From Cladopsammia gracilis (lineage: Eukaryota > Cnidaria > Anthozoa > Scleractinia > Dendrophylliidae), in NCBI GenBank assembly GCA_022457155.1, contig JAJGOT010000236.1, positions 866,001 to 930,000 of the forward strand: a stretch of 64,000 nt of DNA, written 5' to 3'. Numbering within the stretch: the stretch's first letter is position 1; the number at the start of each line of letters is the position of its first letter. The notes under the pieces were generated by a model. The model was not told the origin of the DNA. It worked only from the letters and a program-made list of their open reading frames with translations, and did not search any database. This document shows positions 27,896-40,921 of this stretch, one piece after another. Made by a program: the position numbers and the translations under genes.

Positions 27896-28069
27896 AAATT
27901 TATTTATTGGGTCAGTTACCATCATTTTCGATTACATAAACGAAAACAAGCAAGACTGATTGCTGTTATTTATAGCTGATTAGATCCTCAAATTTGGATC
28001 CGGTGCTTCTGTTTTGTTACGTTGGTCCTTGCCTTCAAAATTGCAATCGAATTACGTACCATTATAAGT

Positions 28070-28325
28070 AGTTCTTTGTGATCCATTGTTCAATCGGCAA
28101 ACTCTGAGCACGTAACAACGCTGAAAACCTTATAAAAGAACATTGCCTTCCCCGTGAAATGTCACTAAATCGTTCGTGACCTTGATAAATGCTCTTTGTG
28201 ATCCATTGTTCAATCGGCACACTCTGAGCACGTAACAACGCTGAAAAACTCATAAAATAACATTGCCTTCCCCGTGAAATGTCACTAAATCGTTCGTAAC
28301 CTTGATGAATGCTCTTTGTGATCCA
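28070..28325 (+). repeat. 120-bp tandem repeat, two units plus a partial
   Basis: CTCTTTGTGATCCATTGTTC starts units at about 28,072 and 28,192, and in truncated form at 28,312. The unit includes CTCTGAGCACGTAACAACGC. A single diverged copy lies at 10,210-10,330. Confidence 0.9.
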
Positions 28326-28327
28326 TT

Positions 28328-28567
28328 ACGGGGGGTGATAACTCTAACAAACGCTGTTTGAGCAATACTGTGTGGAACTGAAAGTTGTCCGGAAAATTTG
28401 GAATATCTTCCCGATTTTTTCGGAGACATTCACGAAAAAATTTCAAACTTCCGGAAATTTTAACAACATTGTCTTTCGAGTCTCTCGATTCCCGGCAAAA
28501 TCTTCAGATTCCCGAAAGAATTTTGTTTTTCTCCCGAAACAGGCCTTCTTAGAGTAGTCACCCCCCG
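28328..28567. repeat. MITE with ACGGGGGGTGA ends
   Basis: ACGGGGGGTGATAACTCT on the left and AGAGTAGTCACCCCCCGT on the right are inverted with two mismatches. The element sits inside the truncated third unit of the preceding array. Confidence 0.75.
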
Positions 28568-29314
28568 TGAATGTTTACCGATTCCCAGACGGTCGGAGGT
28601 CGTTCGTACTCACTCCCTCCTCTCCCCATCTGATGTCTTTTGTTAGTGGGCTTGTTCTGTGACGCCGTCTGAACGTTGAATATTTTTACCAATCAGAGTA
28701 CGTTCAGTCCCATTCTTGAAATTACTGATGGAGAAAGAAACCACTGACAACCACTCCTGATTGGTGAAATATTCAGCAGATGACATGCACGTGATATGCA
28801 AATTAGGTCACGTGACTTATTACGGCGATAAAGTCTTAAAAATTTTTAAGCAAAAATTACACCAGTTTATACCAACAGTCATCTATTTTTACTGCTCCCA
28901 AATGGTTCACAAAATCAGCAACAAAGAATCTGTGATCGGTGCTTGAGCCTTTTGTAAATTTTTATTAATTTTGAAAATAAATGACATTTCGTACTAGTGT
29001 CCATTCCCCTTATATACAAGTATTTTAAGTTTTTTACAATTTTATTTCGATGATCTTAAAACGCGCTAGGGTACAGAAATGGTGTACCTAATAGGCAAAA
29101 CAGAATAATTCTAAAGTCAGCTTCCGGAAAATGAGAAAAACTGGTGCCATTTTGCTTAATAGAATTTTGAGCTCAAACTAACCCTGACAGGTCAAGTGAC
29201 TTAATTTACAGACGTCATGGATGTCAATATGACAACATTGGTTGTGTCAAAAATATTATTCTGTCAAAGTTTTACGTTTATATATCTTAATCCTCAGAGG
29301 ATAGACCACCCTCA

Positions 29315-29990
29315 AGCATGTTAAGGCATGGCTCAGAGCCTTATTTGCATAAAACCTGAAAACGATCATAACTTTAAAGTGATTCACCTGAACAGGCTCA
29401 AACTTAGCAGCAGGATAAAACTTGTTAACCTTGAACCATTGTTTACTTTAAATGTCGCATATTTGCATCACGTGACCTCTTATGATTGTTTTCCTACACA
29501 AAAAGAAAATTGAAAATGGGGTGCCGAGATGGCATATAATGGATATAAATTGAGCCGTTAACGTATTTGTATGCTTCTCCCCTATATGAATCTGGCCGGA
29601 ATGGTTGACTATGATTTACAGTTAAAGGGTTATTTCGTAAAACAGGTCACGTGACATATTTTGTCTCTTAATATCTTGTTAATAAAATACAAAAATTGTC
29701 CATTCCGGGCAGGGATAGTATTTATGCATTGAGGCAAACAATTGCTTATGATTTTCTCTTGACTAAAGTTAACCATCCTTACCCCATTTGAAGTTTCCTT
29801 TTTGTCCAAATTATGACGTCATCAGACACGTGACCACAATAATCAAACCTTAAGTTATTTAAGGACGCTAAATCCAGTTTGTTGTATACTTTTGGTGACT
29901 CTTGGGGCTAAAATGCATTACTTCCAAAGGAAAAAAGAATTTACTTCGCGGGGGGTCTACACCAAGGGACGAGCCATGCCTTAACATGCT
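29315..29990. repeat. 676-bp TIR element
   Basis: The first 20 bases AGCATGTTAAGGCATGGCTC and the last 20, GAGCCATGCCTTAACATGCT, are exact inverse complements. The interior has no coding frame but several CACGTGAC motifs. Confidence 0.85.
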
Positions 29991-30120
29991 TCAGCCCCCT
30001 CAATTTTAGGCAAAATAACTGGTGGCCCATGCCAGAGCTGATATATTTTTTCTAGTTTCTTTGCAACTGCTTTAAAAATTGCTAGCATCACTTCGAGGAT
30101 CATCAACTTCACTTATAATG

Positions 30121-30248
30121 TATTTACTCAAAAAAGCGCCTCGGCGCTTATCACTTTTTTCGACTTTTTAATGCGGCGCGTTCTTGTTGCTCATTTCTTG
30201 CTGTTATGTGCGACGCTTATTCGTGGACAGCGCTTTTTCGAGTAAATA
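30121..30248. repeat. 128-bp palindromic MITE next to the IgR2 stop codon
   Basis: The ends TATTTACTCAAAAAAGCGC and GCGCTTTTTCGAGTAAATA are inverted with one mismatch and flanked by TA. It lies 12 bp beyond the stop codon of IgR2. Confidence 0.8.
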
Positions 30249-30259
30249 TCCTGCGCGGA

Positions 30260-32540
30260 TTAATGTTCTAACACCCGTGACGTATGCCCATAGGCAGGTG
30301 ATCGTGGCACATGCGCACTAACAGGTGATCCTGACGCATGCCCATTAGCGTGCATTTCAAAGGTTTCTTCGATGACAGCAGTGCTTCCTTCGCTCTGTCG
30401 ACTGCCCTCCTCCTTGCCTTTTTTCATCATTCTCGCGATGATCTGGTCATCTTGGCCCCTCTTTCCTCGAACAATTAGATGGATAAACATCAACATTGAC
30501 ATGACAGCTACAGCAAGGACAGGCATCAAAACTGAAATGTTCACGCATCCAGTTGTAGATTTACTCGGGGGATTTCCACTTTCGTTCTCTGAAACATCAA
30601 GAATTTAATGAATTTTGTGTGGTTGAAAATGGTATAAACCGAAGAGTCTCAGTATTTGGTTTCAGATACCACATAGCTCTTAACAACCACTAATTTCATT
30701 GGACCTGGGTATCACGCATCTCTATTGTTTTCAGGGCTATGGTCCATTGTTGTGTTGTTTTTTCTATTGTACATGTTTTCTCGGCAAATCAGAGAAGACC
30801 TTGTAAGAGCTGCGTTCTGCCCCTCTGGTTTAAGGTAAGAGTAGTCCTTAATCAAAGGCTCCTATGAGCCAACTCGTGAATACAAAACGCTCTAAATAAG
30901 CGATTCTGCACACCTTCGGACCCCACCCTCTCCTCTCTCCAACGCTGTCCCCATGGGGAAGGCAGGTGACCATTACATATCGCGGACTCAATGTTTACAG
31001 CCGATCGAGCGATCGACTGAAACTTCTTACCTAAATGCTATGACTCGTCCGCCGCTTTGCGCATTCACGAGCTAAAATCATTGTTGTTTTTGACGGATAT
31101 TTCAGCATACAGATATATTTTATCTAGCGGAAACCATCTCATTAGCCAAGTAAATAGTGTACTGGAACTTGTTGATAGGGAGCTTGTTAGCATATCAGAG
31201 TTCATATTCATTAAAAAACCATTTGTCTACAGGGTGGAGGGGGGGGGGGGGAGTTCTCTTCTATATGTAAGCATATAAGTATGTGCCGCGGGATAGGGTA
31301 CGGTTTTTGAAGTGCTCAGTCCTTAAATAGGGTATCCTTTTTGGTACTATGATCCTTGGTTAGGGTTCCTTTAAATTGTATTAGCTAAATTACGGTACCT
31401 AAACACCCAGCTTAGAGAAAAAGATATAGTAATATGATGGCGTATTAATGAAGTAGGCTCAGTCTAGTATTCTAGGCCTGATGCTAAACTTTCCATGTAC
31501 AGAAAAGAAATGAAAACGAGCTGTTGACACAATTTTGAGTTATCATCCTTAAAAGGGTGTCAATTTTTGATTTTTTACCCTTAAGTAGGGTCAAGGTTTA
31601 AGAACCTTCGCAGAACACACCTATCCTAAATTGACGGGAATTCACGCTATTTTGCATTCAATCTCATACCCTTCGTGACGATCATGGGAACACTATTAGC
31701 ACTCCACCTACCAGTTTCATTAAGACCTTTAAACAATGTGATTCTGCACAGAGTGCTTGACACTCCGTTTGTGACGCTGCACACGTACGTTCCAAAGTCC
31801 GCATCATTTTGTGGGGTTACTACCAGTAAGTCACCAAATGCTCTCACATTTGAGGATTGCGTGACGGTTTTGTTATCTTTTGTCCAGGAATAGGTTAAAG
31901 ATGAGTTGGTCTTTGTAGCATAGCAACCGAGATTTGCTGGCTGGCCGAGAAAAGTTGTGATTTCCTTCCGTGTGAGATCCAGATCAAGTTCTAGTGCTTC
32001 TGGGAAAGAATGAAAACAAATAATCAGATTGATATCAGTGGAAATCGAGGCCAAGAGAAAATAGTCCACTGGAATTTTACAGCGATAACAAAAGGGACCA
32101 TGTAAGGCTTGAAGAAAGAACAAAAGGACACGCAAGAGAATACTCATGGGAATTGCAAGTTACAGAAGTTGAAGAAGCTACATTATGGGGATTTTGACGT
32201 TTTTACCTTTGTCGTACGCGAAACGCTTAAGAACAGTCACTGAGAGAAACATATCAAGTGAATTTTCGAAGAAAGACGGAATTAATTATGAATAAATAAT
32301 AAAAATAACATTTTTTTTAATAATAATAATAATAATAATAATACTTTATTAACAAATTTCTTAAAAATCGATTAAGCCTTAAGATCAATCTTATGTACAC
32401 TTGCAGGAAAAAGCTATAAAGTTCATTCATAGAAATTTTCATTTCATAACGCTTGACAAGTTCAAGCAAACAGATATTCAAAAATATATAATTTAAAAAA
32501 CTAATGGAGTAAAACAAATACAAAATATTAACTATACGTA

Positions 32541-32577
<37 letters not shown>

Positions 32578-35500
32578 TAATTAACTTATATTGCGCAGAT
32601 ATCAATATAGCATTTTCAGCTGCGCATTACAATGTTTAAGAAAATCATCAACTTACAAACCCTTAACATTACTTAACAATCCTAAAATACTTGTCTAGTC
32701 TAGTGCAAGTTCTTGTTAAAATTAACAACAATGATTATGATATGCACTATGGAATAACTGCTATTAGCGATCGCAAAATGCAGACTACTGAGAAACATGG
32801 CGGTCAAGTTGGAATGAGTTTGTTTTCGCGTTGGAACTCGGGAGCCTCGTTTTGAAGTGGACAAAAAATATCTTAACAAAGATTCGAAAGCGAAGGACCC
32901 CTCACTCAGTCTGTATTTTTTTCTGAAGACACGTGACCAGACCTGACCAGGGTCTCTCCTCTCTCGCTCTTGGGGGGCGGGAAGAGGAGGACACTGGGAA
33001 CGAAGTTGATTTTTAAAATGGCGGAGAAAAGATCTATTGTAATAGGCCATTTGCACGATGACGTCATTTGACTACTACTACCAGAATCCTTCAGTTTTTT
33101 GTTTTGTAGTGCAAATTAAGGCTATTGTTATTTAAACCGCACTGGGATAACAAAATTTAAATAAGAAAGGAAAAACGAAATGAATTCTGGTAGTAGTAGT
33201 CAAATGACGTCATCGTGCAAATGGCCTATTATTGTTGACTAAACTAGGCTCATCTCAAATGTGTGAGACATGCACTTTATTAAATACTAAAGAAGTATGC
33301 AATTAATTGTATTTATAGGTAATAAACGGCGTGATGGATGTCAATAATTTGTTAAAGTTATTTTATTAATTTTTGGTTTAGTATAGTCTTGACGAAACAA
33401 TATGCGGGCAGAAAATCTCAGATACCACGCAGCTCTTAACAACCTCTTATTTCATTGGACCTGGGTATCACGCAGCTCTATTGTTTTCAGGGCTAGGGTC
33501 CATTGTTATGTTATTTGTTTTATTGTTTTCTCAACAAATCAGAGAAGACCTTGTAACGAAAATCTCAGTGTATTATTTTTTTGTTTCAACCTAACGTCCC
33601 ACCTCAGTAGGTTTTTGCAGATTTGCAAGAGGTAAAGTAACTTTTTTCAAAAATGAAGATTGTCGATGTTGTTGTTGTTGTAGAATAAGTACAAAAATAA
33701 ACCGTGTCTCACATATTAGGAAATAAAACTATACAATCTAACCGGTACCACAACATACATACACATTTACACAATCATGTTCCCCGAAAGGCTTTTTGAC
33801 ATAAATTGACAATAAACATATAAAATTTTAAAAAGCTCTAAGAGATATAAAAAAATCCGACCTGCGAATATTGAAAGAGAAACAATAAAAACCATGTCAA
33901 TATTAATTATGTAAAAATCATATTGATGTTCAATGCTTGAGCTAGCGGTACTGTGTGAGAAAAATCAGAATATCTTGTTACTTAAAATTATTCAGTGGAT
34001 TATACGTCTATTGAACGGATAAACGAATCGCACGTGTTTAACCAAGCGGTCTGGACTACACACCACAGTACACAGTAACAGTGTGGAGACAACTTGACGG
34101 TTATTTATCGAAGAAACACTGTTATATTTGGCTTTCGATTTAATCGGCGAGCTAACATACCACTTAACAATGTAGCCTGAATTATATTATATTTTACCAA
34201 GATAGTGGAAAATGCCAGAGAAACGGAGATTGATTTGAATAAAGTGATGATAAAATGATATCTGCTCCCATAAGCACCAGAAAAAAAATGCAGATGATAA
34301 TCGAAAAAATAGAAAAAATGAAACAAACTCGATATTGTTATAATAAATTTGCAACTAGCGCAAAGGAACCTTTTCGAGCCCTCTTCTTTTTATGTTTATT
34401 TTTTATCATTATTCTGGCATAGTATAAAAGTATTGCGTTTTAATTTATAGAAAAAGATATGTGCATTGGCGATGCTGACTCGACGTACAATCTGGAGCGA
34501 AAAACTGGAAAAAGGCTTTATTTTGAACCGGCTTTTTAACAAAGCGTGAATAGGCTAACAACATTTGTATATTGTGTTGTAAATCAGTCAGTAATATCTT
34601 GGTTTACTCTCCAGAATGCAAAAATGCATTCTTCAGGCAGGACACCTCGTAAAAATATCAAACTAAATTAGAATTAGCAGTGGCATATACACAGAAAGGC
34701 TCTTTATCTACCATTTTCCAGATCAAATTATTATTTAGATATGTTAAGTTTCATAAAGGGAGAAAAAACAGACCCCGAGAAAATGCTCGGAGCAGGGACA
34801 AGAGCTAACAACAAGCCCAACTGATCTAATGATGGCGTTTGAGCTTGTGAGCCAAAGTGGTACCGGAGAGGTTGGCCGCTCTCGCCAATCATTGCTCCCC
34901 AGTGGAAAGGCTCCTTAGTCCCAAAAAAGCCCAAATAAATAGTATATAAATTCTACTTTATACAGTGTAGCCGGCATAGCTCGTTAGAATGAACGGTTCA
35001 TTTGGCCTTGAAGAGACCAAATTCAATACAAGCCATTCCCATAAAGCGTAAACCTCTGATTATAACAGAGCTTTCACTTGGTCACGGAGAAACCAAAATT
35101 CATGCGAATTCTACCCCTATTATAATTACGCATAATCAGTTGAGCTTGGAGGGACCAAAATTCCTACACTGGTATTACAGAACAGTTCACTCGAGTCAAC
35201 AGAAACAAAAATTCAAATAAACTCCGATTTAGGCACGTGATCACTGTAAGGAGGACCAAATTAAACCGGCTGTAAAATTTATTAAGGGGTAAGCTTCTAA
35301 AAACACTTTAGTGCTGCGTCGGTGGGATGTCAAACACGAAAATTTACGTTTTATCAATTAAGTTGATAGACACCATAAGACAGGTTTCGATCGCTTTCCC
35401 TTCGGATTCGCTGTGACGAATGGCTAGCGCTAGAAACGTCAGCCCTTTAATTTAGCCTGTAATATGGAAATGTAGGCGTTTATCAAGGACAGTTTCCTTC

Positions 35501-35703
35501 AGTGAACCCGAAGACCAAAATTCATGTGAACTTCGCCATTATAATGGAAACAGTCACTTTGTTTTCTTCGGTGTCCGTGTTAACAAGGTTTGACTCTACT
35601 AAGTAGTTGATATGTGCTTACCATTACATACAGCGAAGATTGCAATAAGAAACAACACTTTCAACCGAAGTACACAACCAAAACATATTCTCAATTGCTC
35701 CAT
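30260..35703 (-). CDS. IgR2: single-Ig type I membrane receptor, short tail
   Basis: Three exons, all phase 1: 35,703-35,622, 31,999-31,712 and 30,588-30,260, giving 232 residues. Exon 1 begins with ATG and encodes a signal peptide (basic start, then LKVLFLIAIFAVCN), ending G|GTAAGC. Exon 2 is the Ig domain: LTRKEITTFLGQPANLGCY, then YSWTKDN and DADFGTYVCSVTNGV, with an extra Cys in STLCRI. Exon 3 has the stalk GNPPSKSTTGCVNIS, a transmembrane helix from VLMPVLAVAV, RGKRGQ as stop-transfer, and a tail of about 65 residues with ETFEMHANGH and a Ser/Pro/His-rich end. The Ig exon is the closest relative of IgR1's. The tail lacks the long repeats of IgR1 and IgR3 and ends 12 bp before a MITE. An ATTTATATT stretch at about 35,783 could be a TATA element. 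Ligand unknown. Confidence 0.85.
30665..30815 (+). repeat. 150-bp dispersed repeat (also at 33,418-33,560)
   Basis: ACCTGGGTATCACGCA.CTCTATTGTTTTCAGGGCTA and CAAATCAGAGAAGACCTTGTAA are shared, in the same order and orientation, between the two intervals. Confidence 0.8.
30866..31075 (+). repeat. Dispersed short TIR element (GGCAGGTGACC family), copy 3
   Basis: Carries GGAAGGCAGGTGACCATTAC and the GATCGAGCGATCGA motif shared with copy 1. The ends AACTCGTGAAT and ATTCACGAGCT are inverted. It lies in the IgR2 intron. Confidence 0.65.
31235..31620 (+). repeat. G-run element with ATAGGGTA motifs
   Basis: G-run at 31,239-31,250 followed by AAATAGGGTATCC-type motifs, like 6905-7215. It lies in the IgR2 intron before the Ig exon. 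Confidence 0.5.
32318..32576. repeat. Two (TAA)n microsatellites flanking about 200 bp
   Basis: TAA/ATA triplets at 32,320-32,343 and 32,545-32,576, in IgR2 intron 1. Confidence 0.9.
33045..33226. repeat. 182-bp MITE (AGGCCATTTGCACGATGACG family), copy 1
   Basis: The ends AGGCCATTTGCACGATGACG and their exact inverse extend to about 45 bp. TA lies on both sides, consistent with a Tc1/mariner-type insertion. Copy 2, at 47,875-48,056, is the same length with the core in the opposite direction. In IgR2 intron 1. Confidence 0.88.
33660..35580. other. IgR2 intron 1 remainder: nothing recognised
   Basis: AT-rich intron sequence. From 35,000 to 35,530 there are scattered GGACCAAAATTC and GACCAAA motifs that look like an old degenerate repeat. 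No further Ig exon on either strand. Confidence 0.5.
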
Positions 35704-36109
35704 GATGTAAATTTTCCTCCTTTCCGTTTGCTTTCCAACTTTACTGAAATACCGACAAACAACGTAAAAAAACTGGCACAAATATAAATAGCGATATTTA
35801 ATAAGTAGTGATTTTGCTTAATCACCGTTCGTGACTCGCCTTAAGACGCAATCATACTGTTCTTTATGTTGTCTAATTGTTAATGATTATATATAACATA
35901 CAATTTGCGTAGAATATTGATCGATATTATACCAGTTGTTAAAGATATATTAACCATGCCATTGCTATTTAAAAGTATCATAGTTTTGCTTAGAAGGCGG
36001 TAGATTTTTTCGGATGTTCGATTTAATACCAGTCTGTGGTCGAGATCGAAACGAAAAAAATAGACAATTCCATGTTTCAAAATATTTAAAAACAAGCAGT
36101 ACGGTAGGG

Positions 36110-36555
36110 AAGGTATTGCTCAAGAGCTTTCATTTCAATGGTCACACTTTAATATTTCATCCACAGATTCAAAAGTTAGAACCACCTTGTACAGCATCAT
36201 AAACAGCACCACAGCAAAGTCCTGCCAGTAGCTTTCATTTGAATGGACACACTTTAGGATTTCTTCCACAGACTCAGAAGTTAGAACCACTTTGTACAGC
36301 ATAATAAACAGTACCACAGGAAAGTACTGCTCAGTAGCTTTCATTTGAATGCCGTCACACTTTAGGATTTCATCCACAGACTCAAAAGTTAGAACGACCT
36401 TGTACAGCATAATAAACAGCACCACAGCAAAGTCCTGCTCAGTAGCTTTCATTTGAATGGTCGCACTTTAGGATTTCATCCACAGACTCAAAAGTTAGAA
36501 CCGCTTTGTACAGTATAATAAACAGCACCACAGGAAAGTACTGCTCAAGAGCCTT
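36110..36555 (+). repeat. 106-bp unit array, about four units
   Basis: Units contain AGCTTTCATTTGAATGG, CACACTTTAGGATTTC, GACTCAAAAGTTAGAACC, TTGTACAGCATAATAAACAG and CACCACAGGAAAGT. The first part matches the 88-bp family; about 18 bp extra replaces AAATGGTACCATGC. It sits about 400 bp 5' of the IgR2 start codon. Confidence 0.9.
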
Positions 36556-37181
36556 AAAATATTGAAATATTTCACTCACAGATTCAAGATATCATATATG
36601 ATCTAAGATTTTTCTCTTCTTAATGAATTTTAAAAGTCAAGTTAACAATGCGGCATTGTTGTATATTGCGCTGTGGCTTTTCTAATATTTCGTTTTCTTT
36701 CGTTTGGAGATCATTACATGAGGCATATTGTGTATGTATTTCTATTGTGAATCTCGCCTAGTCGAAGGATGAGTCAATGTGTAAGACAGGGTCGCAGAAA
36801 GCTAAGCGATTACGCTTTTTCATTTCTCGGTTAAAAAATATACGACAAAAAAAAAACAAAAAAACAAGAGAAATGGTTTCGTTTCCCAAAAATAAAGCTC
36901 AGAAATTTTTTTTTTTTTTTTTTTTGCTGTGGAGGCCGCAAAGTGAAAATCAATTGAAGGTGTACTGACCAATATCGGGCGAAAATACTCAATCAATACC
37001 ACAGGAATAAACGTCTTGTTTTGCGTATTTGGTGACCTTCTACCATGATTAATAGTGCATTTTATTGACTTCCTTTGATGTGATGATAATTTAAAGTGAT
37101 TTTGAAGATTTTCCATTTCATTCAGTTTGTGAAAACGTTTGAGGAGATCAGAGAACGTCGTACTGTGCCGAATCGTTGGTA

Positions 37182-37236
37182 ATGGCTGCTAAATCAGTGG
37201 ATATCGAAAGGACATTAGACGCTTTGGGTTCAAACG
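37182..37236 (+). CDS. Possible first coding exon, gene unknown
   Basis: ATG opens MAAKSVDIERTLDALGSN and ends G|GTCAGT, a usable donor in phase 1. The short acidic LDALG start is reminiscent of the N-termini of SLC22-type transporters, but no second exon is visible in the next 2 kb and the match is only a few residues. It may be chance. Confidence 0.2.
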
Positions 37237-37249
37237 GTCAGTTCTTGTT

Positions 37250-39350
37250 TATTCATTGCACACTTATTTGTAATTGTTTCTTTGATTATATTTGATTGAG
37301 GAGTAAGGAGTGAAACTTGCATTCATTTAAGCAGACAACCTGTATGTAACTGGCTGCTGTCAAATTCTCGATTTTGTATTTGGTAAAATACGCGAAACTT
37401 GACCTCTATTGACTTCTTCACTGCTAAGACTGAGGTTAAAAGTAAAAGAAACCCAGATTTCTCTTTGGAAGTTACTGATAAAAGAACAGTTCCATAAGAT
37501 AGTAATGTTTAGTGGCTTTAATTTCAGTGGTAACACTTAACGATTTCATCTACAGAATCGGCTAATTTTACTGAACTTTGTGAAATACATAGCAATTAAC
37601 TATTTGGTAGTCAAGGTTCGGACGCTGGCAGGTAAATTCAAAGGGCTAACCCTTTTGCTCCTTTGGCGGACACCTTTCGTAAAGCCCCTTTGGGTAGTTT
37701 CTAGCGTTTTCTATAGGTCAGTATCAGACCAAGTTTTTTCACCAAACTTGAAACTAGAGTTACAATACAGTGTTAGAATTGTTAAGATGAGGTCATGTGA
37801 CGTTCTACTTACGTCATCAGAGATTTTCCCTATTCCTGTGTTTTTAATTGAATCAAGAGATTAGCCTTTATACTAGCCGTAAAAAAAATTGAAGCTGGTT
37901 CTGACCTTATCCTAAATTATTTTATAGTGGACCTGAATCAGGTAGACTCTCGCTTCTTAGTGGCGGATCGAGGGCTAACAGTTTACAGTATTTGACAGTC
38001 GTGTTTGTTTTCTGGCAATCAATCTGAAATCGTTGTTCATGTTTTACATGACAAAAGACATTTTTTGAAGTGTTTTGAAGTGTTTTGTCAGTGGAGGGGG
38101 GGGGGGGGGGGGGCAGGGGACGGAAGCCCGGGAGAACAGCGGACGGGAGAGGCTAGGTACGGGAGCCCTGAGACGGGAGACGGCATAAGAAAGGGCCGGA
38201 AGCAGGAACTCTACGAGGGCGGGAAGCGGGAGAGAAATTCATAAAGGCAAGCGTATTACTGCTTATCGTCCAGTCAAAAACACGAACCCAACTACGTTTT
38301 TTTTTTTTACTTCCATTTAACGTCCTCCGAGGCTTAAAACAAAATTTTTTATGCGAGAAAAGTTAAATTCGCACTCGGGCTGAATAAACAGCATTAGTTC
38401 CGGTGAAATTGGAAACCTTTTCAAGTCGGTTACGTCATAGGTCATGAATGAGATGACATGACACATGTCAGTGACATGTACACGTATGTCAGTGTCTCGC
38501 GGGGCGGGAGACGGTAGACAAAGGGCTGGGGACACAAAGGTACGGGAGGCGGGAGGTTTTAACCCCCACCCCGTTGTCACCCTTGTCATCATCATCATCA
38601 TCATCATTTTTTCCATAAATTCTCAATCATAAACAACAAAACAATTAACCAAACTCACACATTAAAAAAAAACATTCGGATTTACTCGGTTCCAAAATAG
38701 GGCATACATAGAAAAGCAAAGAGGCAAACACGTCTTATATTAAATTAATTATAAACCGTTTAAAGTATAATCAACTCGCTCTAAGACGGACCCATCTGGA
38801 TCAGAACCATGCAAATGTCCATCATACACAGGATTCAGTAACAGTAAAATGGGTGCATTTTCAACTTTAGGGGTTCGTCGAGAGGCTGGGAGTGTCCGCT
38901 TAGAGAAAGTTTCCTGATTCGCAGTTAACCTAACAAAACTAACTGATTACTTGGTTTTGTAGCCACTTTTTAAAGATTATGAACTATTTTATTAACGTTT
39001 TTTAATAAATTCGCAAATATAACTAAAAATAAAAAACAACTAGGCCCGGTTGTTCGAAATCCGATAAACGCTAATCCCGGATTAAAAGTTAACCGAGGAT
39101 TTCATTTCTCTGTTTAAAAATGTTTTCTAAAGGTCATTTATAGCTAGTAGTGAAGATAAGTTAAAGTCGAAGAAACTGAAGGGCAAAAACCCAAAAACAG
39201 AATAACGCATCTGAACGGAGCTATTTACAATATACATCGCTAGCAAAATATACCGCGTTTAATAATACTTTCATTTAATCACGCTAAAATTGAATGTGTA
39301 CTTAAGCCAGGTTTTATAAGCTGACGTCATGCTAAGCTGACGTCCAATCT
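37250..39350. other. No further exon recognised; G-runs at 38,095-38,113
   Basis: A run of about 19 G is followed by a GGGAG/CGGGAGAC-rich stretch to 38,230. (TCA)n lies at 38,587-38,606 and another GGGAGGCGGGAGG block at 38,540. No motif on either strand. Confidence 0.5.
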
Positions 39351-39352
39351 CT

Positions 39353-39506
39353 AGCCTATTCCAGGCTCCGAGATAGTGGGGAACGCGCGAAGTAAAAAAA
39401 AAGGGAAAAAAATCGCGGGGAACTGAGGTCGACCTCCCTCTCCCAGTTCCCCCGCGATTTTTTACTTCGCGCGTTCCCCACTATCTCGGAGCCTGGAACA
39501 GGCTAT
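39353..39506. repeat. About 150-bp palindromic MITE
   Basis: The arms GGCTCCGAGATAGTGGGGAA and CGCGCGAAGTAAAAA, with exact inverses on the right, surround a GAGGTCGACCTC centre. The outer ends are AGCCTATTCCAGG and CCTGGAACAGGCT. Confidence 0.88.
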
Positions 39507-39830
39507 CCAATCACATTCTCATAAGCGTATGTAAAGCGCCATGAGACATGTGATATGTGCGTTATATAAGTCCCTGTTATTATTTTAAAGTAGAGAAAAG
39601 AAGTAATAGAAAAAGTGAAAGCCTCAATATTTACTGAACATGGTTGAAAATGCAATGGTATTGCTGATGGTTACTTGATGGCACGAAGCGTAAATAAATT
39701 GCTTATTATTATAATTGTAATTACTTATTATTACTATTATTATTATTATTATTATTATTATGAGATTTCTGCATAAAGCAGCCTGAGAATTTCTATGATA
39801 TGCACAGAGAGTATTTGTCATTTCCAAATT

Positions 39831-40395
39831 AACCCTCGGACGTACACGCAAACGTATACCCCAACCGTGGTACAAGAGGAGGGGGGGGGTGTTTTGCTAC
39901 GTTGCAATATTTCGGAAATATTTTACATCTTATAGATAGCCCGCGATTTGCTCTTCAAGATAAGGTAAATATTATGGGTAAGGGCGCTGCTGGGGGTCCG
40001 TGACGTCATCCACAATGGCCGCCAAGACGGCCGCCATCTTGGATTTTACTAAACATTCAAATTTATCAGAAAAATGTGGAAATTGCAAATATTGTCTGCT
40101 AGAGTTGCAAAATAACATAAAATTAAACATTTTGATGCGTTTGGTATCATTTTATATGTTTTGTCGCTGAAAAAGGTGAAAAACACGCTTTTTCTTAAAA
40201 AATGGCTTGACCACATGTTACTTATGACGCCACTTCTCGTTACTATAGCAACCGGCTGTCGCCAAACTTTACCAAAATGTGTCTCAAGGATAAATGAACA
40301 GCTACTAAAAACGGCATGTGCTAATCTTAAATGGTCTTGAAAATATCGGAGAAAAACCTTAAACCTCCCCCCCCCCCCATGTAAGTCCGAGGGTT
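39831..40395. repeat. 565-bp TIR element with AACCCTCGGAC ends
   Basis: Starts AACCCTCGGAC and ends GTCCGAGGGTT. Inner inverted G- and C-runs lie at 39,880 and 40,367. The interior includes ATGGCCGCCAAGACGGCCGC. No coding frame. Confidence 0.7.
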
Positions 40396-40921
40396 GAGTG
40401 AATAGTGAATAATGATAATTTATTTTGACAATACATCTGCAGCCCGAGTAAACATTTTTAGTTAGAACTGTGCAGAAGGCCAGCTTCCAAAAACGATAGT
40501 GGTGTACAGTTTCATATTTAGTGCTTACATCATCACTGATAGGTTACAAGTACAACTAAACAGTACATGAAGTCACACGTCACTGCTGTGACGTCATATT
40601 CACAGACAATAGCGAGTTTGTACACTCAGAATTAGGTCATTTGCTTCAGATTTTTCTTATATAAGTTCAACGATGTTGGCCATGTTTGTATGGCACCTGC
40701 GACATATTTGTTCACAAATGATTTTTTTTAATTATTTCGTGGCCGTGAATAGCTTTTAATTTAGACAACTTGTACGCTTGCAGTTCTTTATTGCGCTGAG
40801 TTCAATGAACAGAAAGTAATTTATCATAGCAGTCAATTCTCGCGTTTCTGTTGGACAGCGGTTGGATAACGCTGAACAAAGGGATCGCGGGTTCTGAGAA
40901 CGAAATCGATACTTCTCTGGA

